The notes under the pieces: model-generated
What the model was told of the DNA's origin: nothing
What the model saw: only the letters and a program-made list of their open reading frames with translations
The model's database searches: none
Part shown: positions 49,713 through 51,233 of the stretch, piece after piece
How the letters are laid out: every line of letters starts with the position of its first letter
Numbering within the stretch: the stretch's first letter is position 1
Source of the DNA: Bacteroidales bacterium
GTDB taxonomy: Bacteria > Bacteroidota > Bacteroidia > Bacteroidales > UBA7960
Direction of reading: 5' to 3'
DNA: 51,233 bases
NCBI GenBank assembly: GCA_007134525.1
Contig: SLKR01000113.1
Coordinates: forward strand, 1-51,233
Translations under genes and position numbers: made by a program

Positions 49713-51233
49713 TCTCTTCCTTAATATTTTTTGAATCAGATGATATATATGTATATACTGCCGGAACCACAAATAAGGTGAGGAAGGTTGAGAGTATCAA
49801 TCCACCGATTACTGCAACACCCATGGCCATCCTGCCCTGCGCGCCTTCACCCAGCCCGAGTGTAAGGGGCATTACACCAAGTATTGTTGACAAACTCGTC
49901 ATCAGTATCGGCCTGAAACGGGCAGCAGCTGCAAATTTGATGGCCTCCAGCCTGCTCATGCCACCTTGTTTCCTTTGATTTGCAAACTCCACCATCAATA
50001 TACCGTTTTTCGACACCAGGCCGATAAGCATTATAATGCCTATCTGGCTGAAAATATTCATGGTGATACCAAAGTACCACATAAACACAAGTGCACCTGT
50101 CATGGCGAGCGGAACTGTCATCATAACTATGAAAGGGTCCTTGAAACTCTCGAACTGCGCTGAAAGCACCAGGAATATAAGTACTACAGCCAGTATAAAT
50201 GCAAATACAAGGCTTGATGAACTCTCCTCGTAATCCTTTGAGTCTCCGGCCAGGGCGGTCCTGAAAGTGTCATCAAGAACCTCATCCGCAATCTTATGCA
50301 TCTCTTCAATACCTTCACCCACTGTGCGCCCGGGAGCCAGGTTAGCTGATACAGTTGCCGATACAAAACGGTTATAGCGGTACAACTGTGGCGGTGCTGT
50401 TACCTCCATCAGTGTAACCATGTTATCAAGCTGCACCATATCCCCGTTATTACTCCTTACATAGAGTGATCTCAGGTCAAGGGGTGTATTCCTGTCTTCC
50501 CTTCTCAGCTCACCAAGCACCTGGTATTGCTTTCCGTGCATAAAGAAATACCCGAAACGCTGACCGCTCAGTGCAAGCTGCAGAGTCTGCCCTATGTTCT
50601 GTGTCGAGACACCGAGGGCATTGGCTTTGTCCCGGTCAACGTGTATCTGCATCTCCGGCAGGTTAAACCTTAAGTTTACATCTGCCATCTGAAGCACCGG
50701 GTTATCATTTGCCCTTTCCATAAACTCCGGCAGCACCTCTTTCAGCCTGTCGATGCTCTGGGCCTGCAATACGTATTGAACCGGCCTGCCTGACCTTCTT
50801 CCCCCAAATGTTGACTGCTGATTAACAAAAGCCATTGCCCTGGTCTTATCACGCAAAACTACCGAAAGGCGGTCGGCAATCTCCTGCTGGGAGGCATCCC
50901 TCTCTCCAGGTTTTTTAAGAACCACCCTTACATTCGACCAACCACCGAAAACCATAGAAGTTACCGACTCCCTCTCGGGGACAAGGTCTTCGGCAACTTC
51001 TGTTATCTCATCAATATAATCCCGGATAAACTCATAAGTCGTACCCTCAGGAGCACGGGCATTTATAGTCAGCTGCGATCTGTCTTCGAGCGGAGCCATC
51101 TCCCCGGGGATGTTTAAATAGAGCAACACAACAAGCCCCAATGCACCCAGAAGTATCACAAGGGCAAGCCACCTTTTTGACAGAAAGCGATCCAGAGCCC
51201 GCGCATAAGAGTTGTTAAGCGATTTGAAAAACC
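49693..51233 (-). CDS. RND-family multidrug efflux permease (AcrB-like), truncated at the window edge
   Basis: The C-terminal half of an inner-membrane RND exchanger; the reading frame runs off the right edge at 51233, so the N-terminal half is missing (514 residues are visible). It opens with YARALDRFLSKRWLALVILL, the start of the second transmembrane half, then the porter subdomains (ESVTSMVFGGWSNVRVV, RFNLPEMQIHVDRDKA, FFMHGKQYQVLGELR). Then come the C-terminal helices with LVFAFILAVVLIFLVLSAQF, FSQIGIIMLIGLVSKNGILM and RFRPILMTSLSTILGVMPL. The hydrophobe/amphiphile (HAE1) type is indicated by the FRPILMTS block. It works with a fusion protein and the TolC channel encoded next. Confidence 0.9.
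   Translation of the reverse strand, partial: FFKSLNNSYARALDRFLSKRWLALVILLGALGLVVLLYLNIPGEMAPLEDRSQLTINARAPEGTTYEFIRDYIDEITEVAEDLVPERESVTSMVFGGWSNVRVVLKKPGERDASQQEIADRLSVVLRDKTRAMAFVNQQSTFGGRRSGRPVQYVLQAQSIDRLKEVLPEFMERANDNPVLQMADVNLRFNLPEMQIHVDRDKANALGVSTQNIGQTLQLALSGQRFGYFFMHGKQYQVLGELRREDRNTPLDLRSLYVRSNNGDMVQLDNMVTLMEVTAPPQLYRYNRFVSATVSANLAPGRTVGEGIEEMHKIADEVLDDTFRTALAGDSKDYEESSSSLVFAFILAVVLIFLVLSAQFESFKDPFIVMMTVPLAMTGALVFMWYFGITMNIFSQIGIIMLIGLVSKNGILMVEFANQRKQGGMSRLEAIKFAAAARFRPILMTSLSTILGVMPLTLGLGEGAQGRMAMGVAVIGGLILSTFLTLFVVPAVYTYISSDSKNIKEENEATDI

Noticed and set aside
1-51233. tRNA, rRNA, CRISPR, insertion sequences, prophage or integrase genes
   Set aside because: I looked through the intergenic gaps and coding content on both strands and saw no cloverleaf-like segments, direct-repeat arrays, transposase or phage motifs; short structured RNAs could still be missed by eye.

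Overview
This window is chromosomal DNA from a member of the Bacteroidota, probably a Bacteroidales/Marinilabiliales-type lineage. The signs are repeated -33/-7 promoters of the Bacteroidota type (TTTG or TTG, about 19 nt, TAnnTTTG), weak use of Shine-Dalgarno sites, and family content typical of the phylum: DUF6146, DUF4271 next to hemD, a BT_3928-type DoxX protein next to a DUF1573 protein, and a SusCD-free pair of GH43 proteins. I see no rRNA, tRNA, CRISPR array, insertion sequence, integrase or phage gene. No intergenic stretch exceeds about 210 bp. Coding density is very high.

Layout. 0.1-3.7 kb: two convergent GH43-type glycosidases and a small DUF6146 protein. 3.8-9.6 kb: an M3 peptidase lipoprotein, riboflavin synthase, a PLP-dependent Cys/Met-metabolism enzyme and Xaa-Pro aminopeptidase. 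9.7-13.2 kb: a complete succinate dehydrogenase/fumarate reductase operon (cytochrome b, flavoprotein, Fe-S). 13.3-15.6 kb: two tandem ArsR regulators with a clear inverted-repeat operator, then DUF1573 plus a DoxX/thioredoxin-like membrane protein. 15.7-26.7 kb: a carotenoid locus, with crtI-crtB-tadA on the minus strand. Divergent from it, across only 47 bp, run crtD-cruF-acyltransferase-glycosyltransferase, continuing without an obvious break into a TPR protein, an S9 peptidase and an isoprenylcysteine-methyltransferase-like protein. 26.7-30.4 kb: aspS and an ABC-F ATPase. 30.4-37.6 kb: a seven-gene minus-strand string (DUF4271, hemD, rnpA, yidD, S41 protease, O-antigen-ligase-like protein, M2/M3-like metallopeptidase). 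37.7-40 kb: pta-ackA. 40-43.7 kb: a dihydroorotate-dehydrogenase-like protein, a radical SAM protein with a twin-arginine leader, a small putative outer-membrane protein and a patatin. 43.9-48.4 kb: cysS and a large hybrid histidine kinase. 48.4-51.2 kb: TolC and a truncated RND pump.

Taken together the genes suggest a facultative or anaerobic heterotroph that makes acetate through Pta-AckA, uses a fumarate/succinate complex, degrades peptides and plant-type glycans, and makes a carotenoid. The carotenoid genes predict tail-end hydration, 3,4-desaturation, glycosylation and acylation, that is, an acyl-glycosylated carotenoid. Neither a geranylgeranyl-diphosphate synthase nor a lycopene cyclase lies in the window. 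The least ordinary items are the modified-carotenoid operon, the Tat-leader radical SAM protein, the cysteine-rich sensor domain of the hybrid kinase, the ArsR operator, and a nine-codon, tryptophan-containing micro-ORF abutting a strong terminator.
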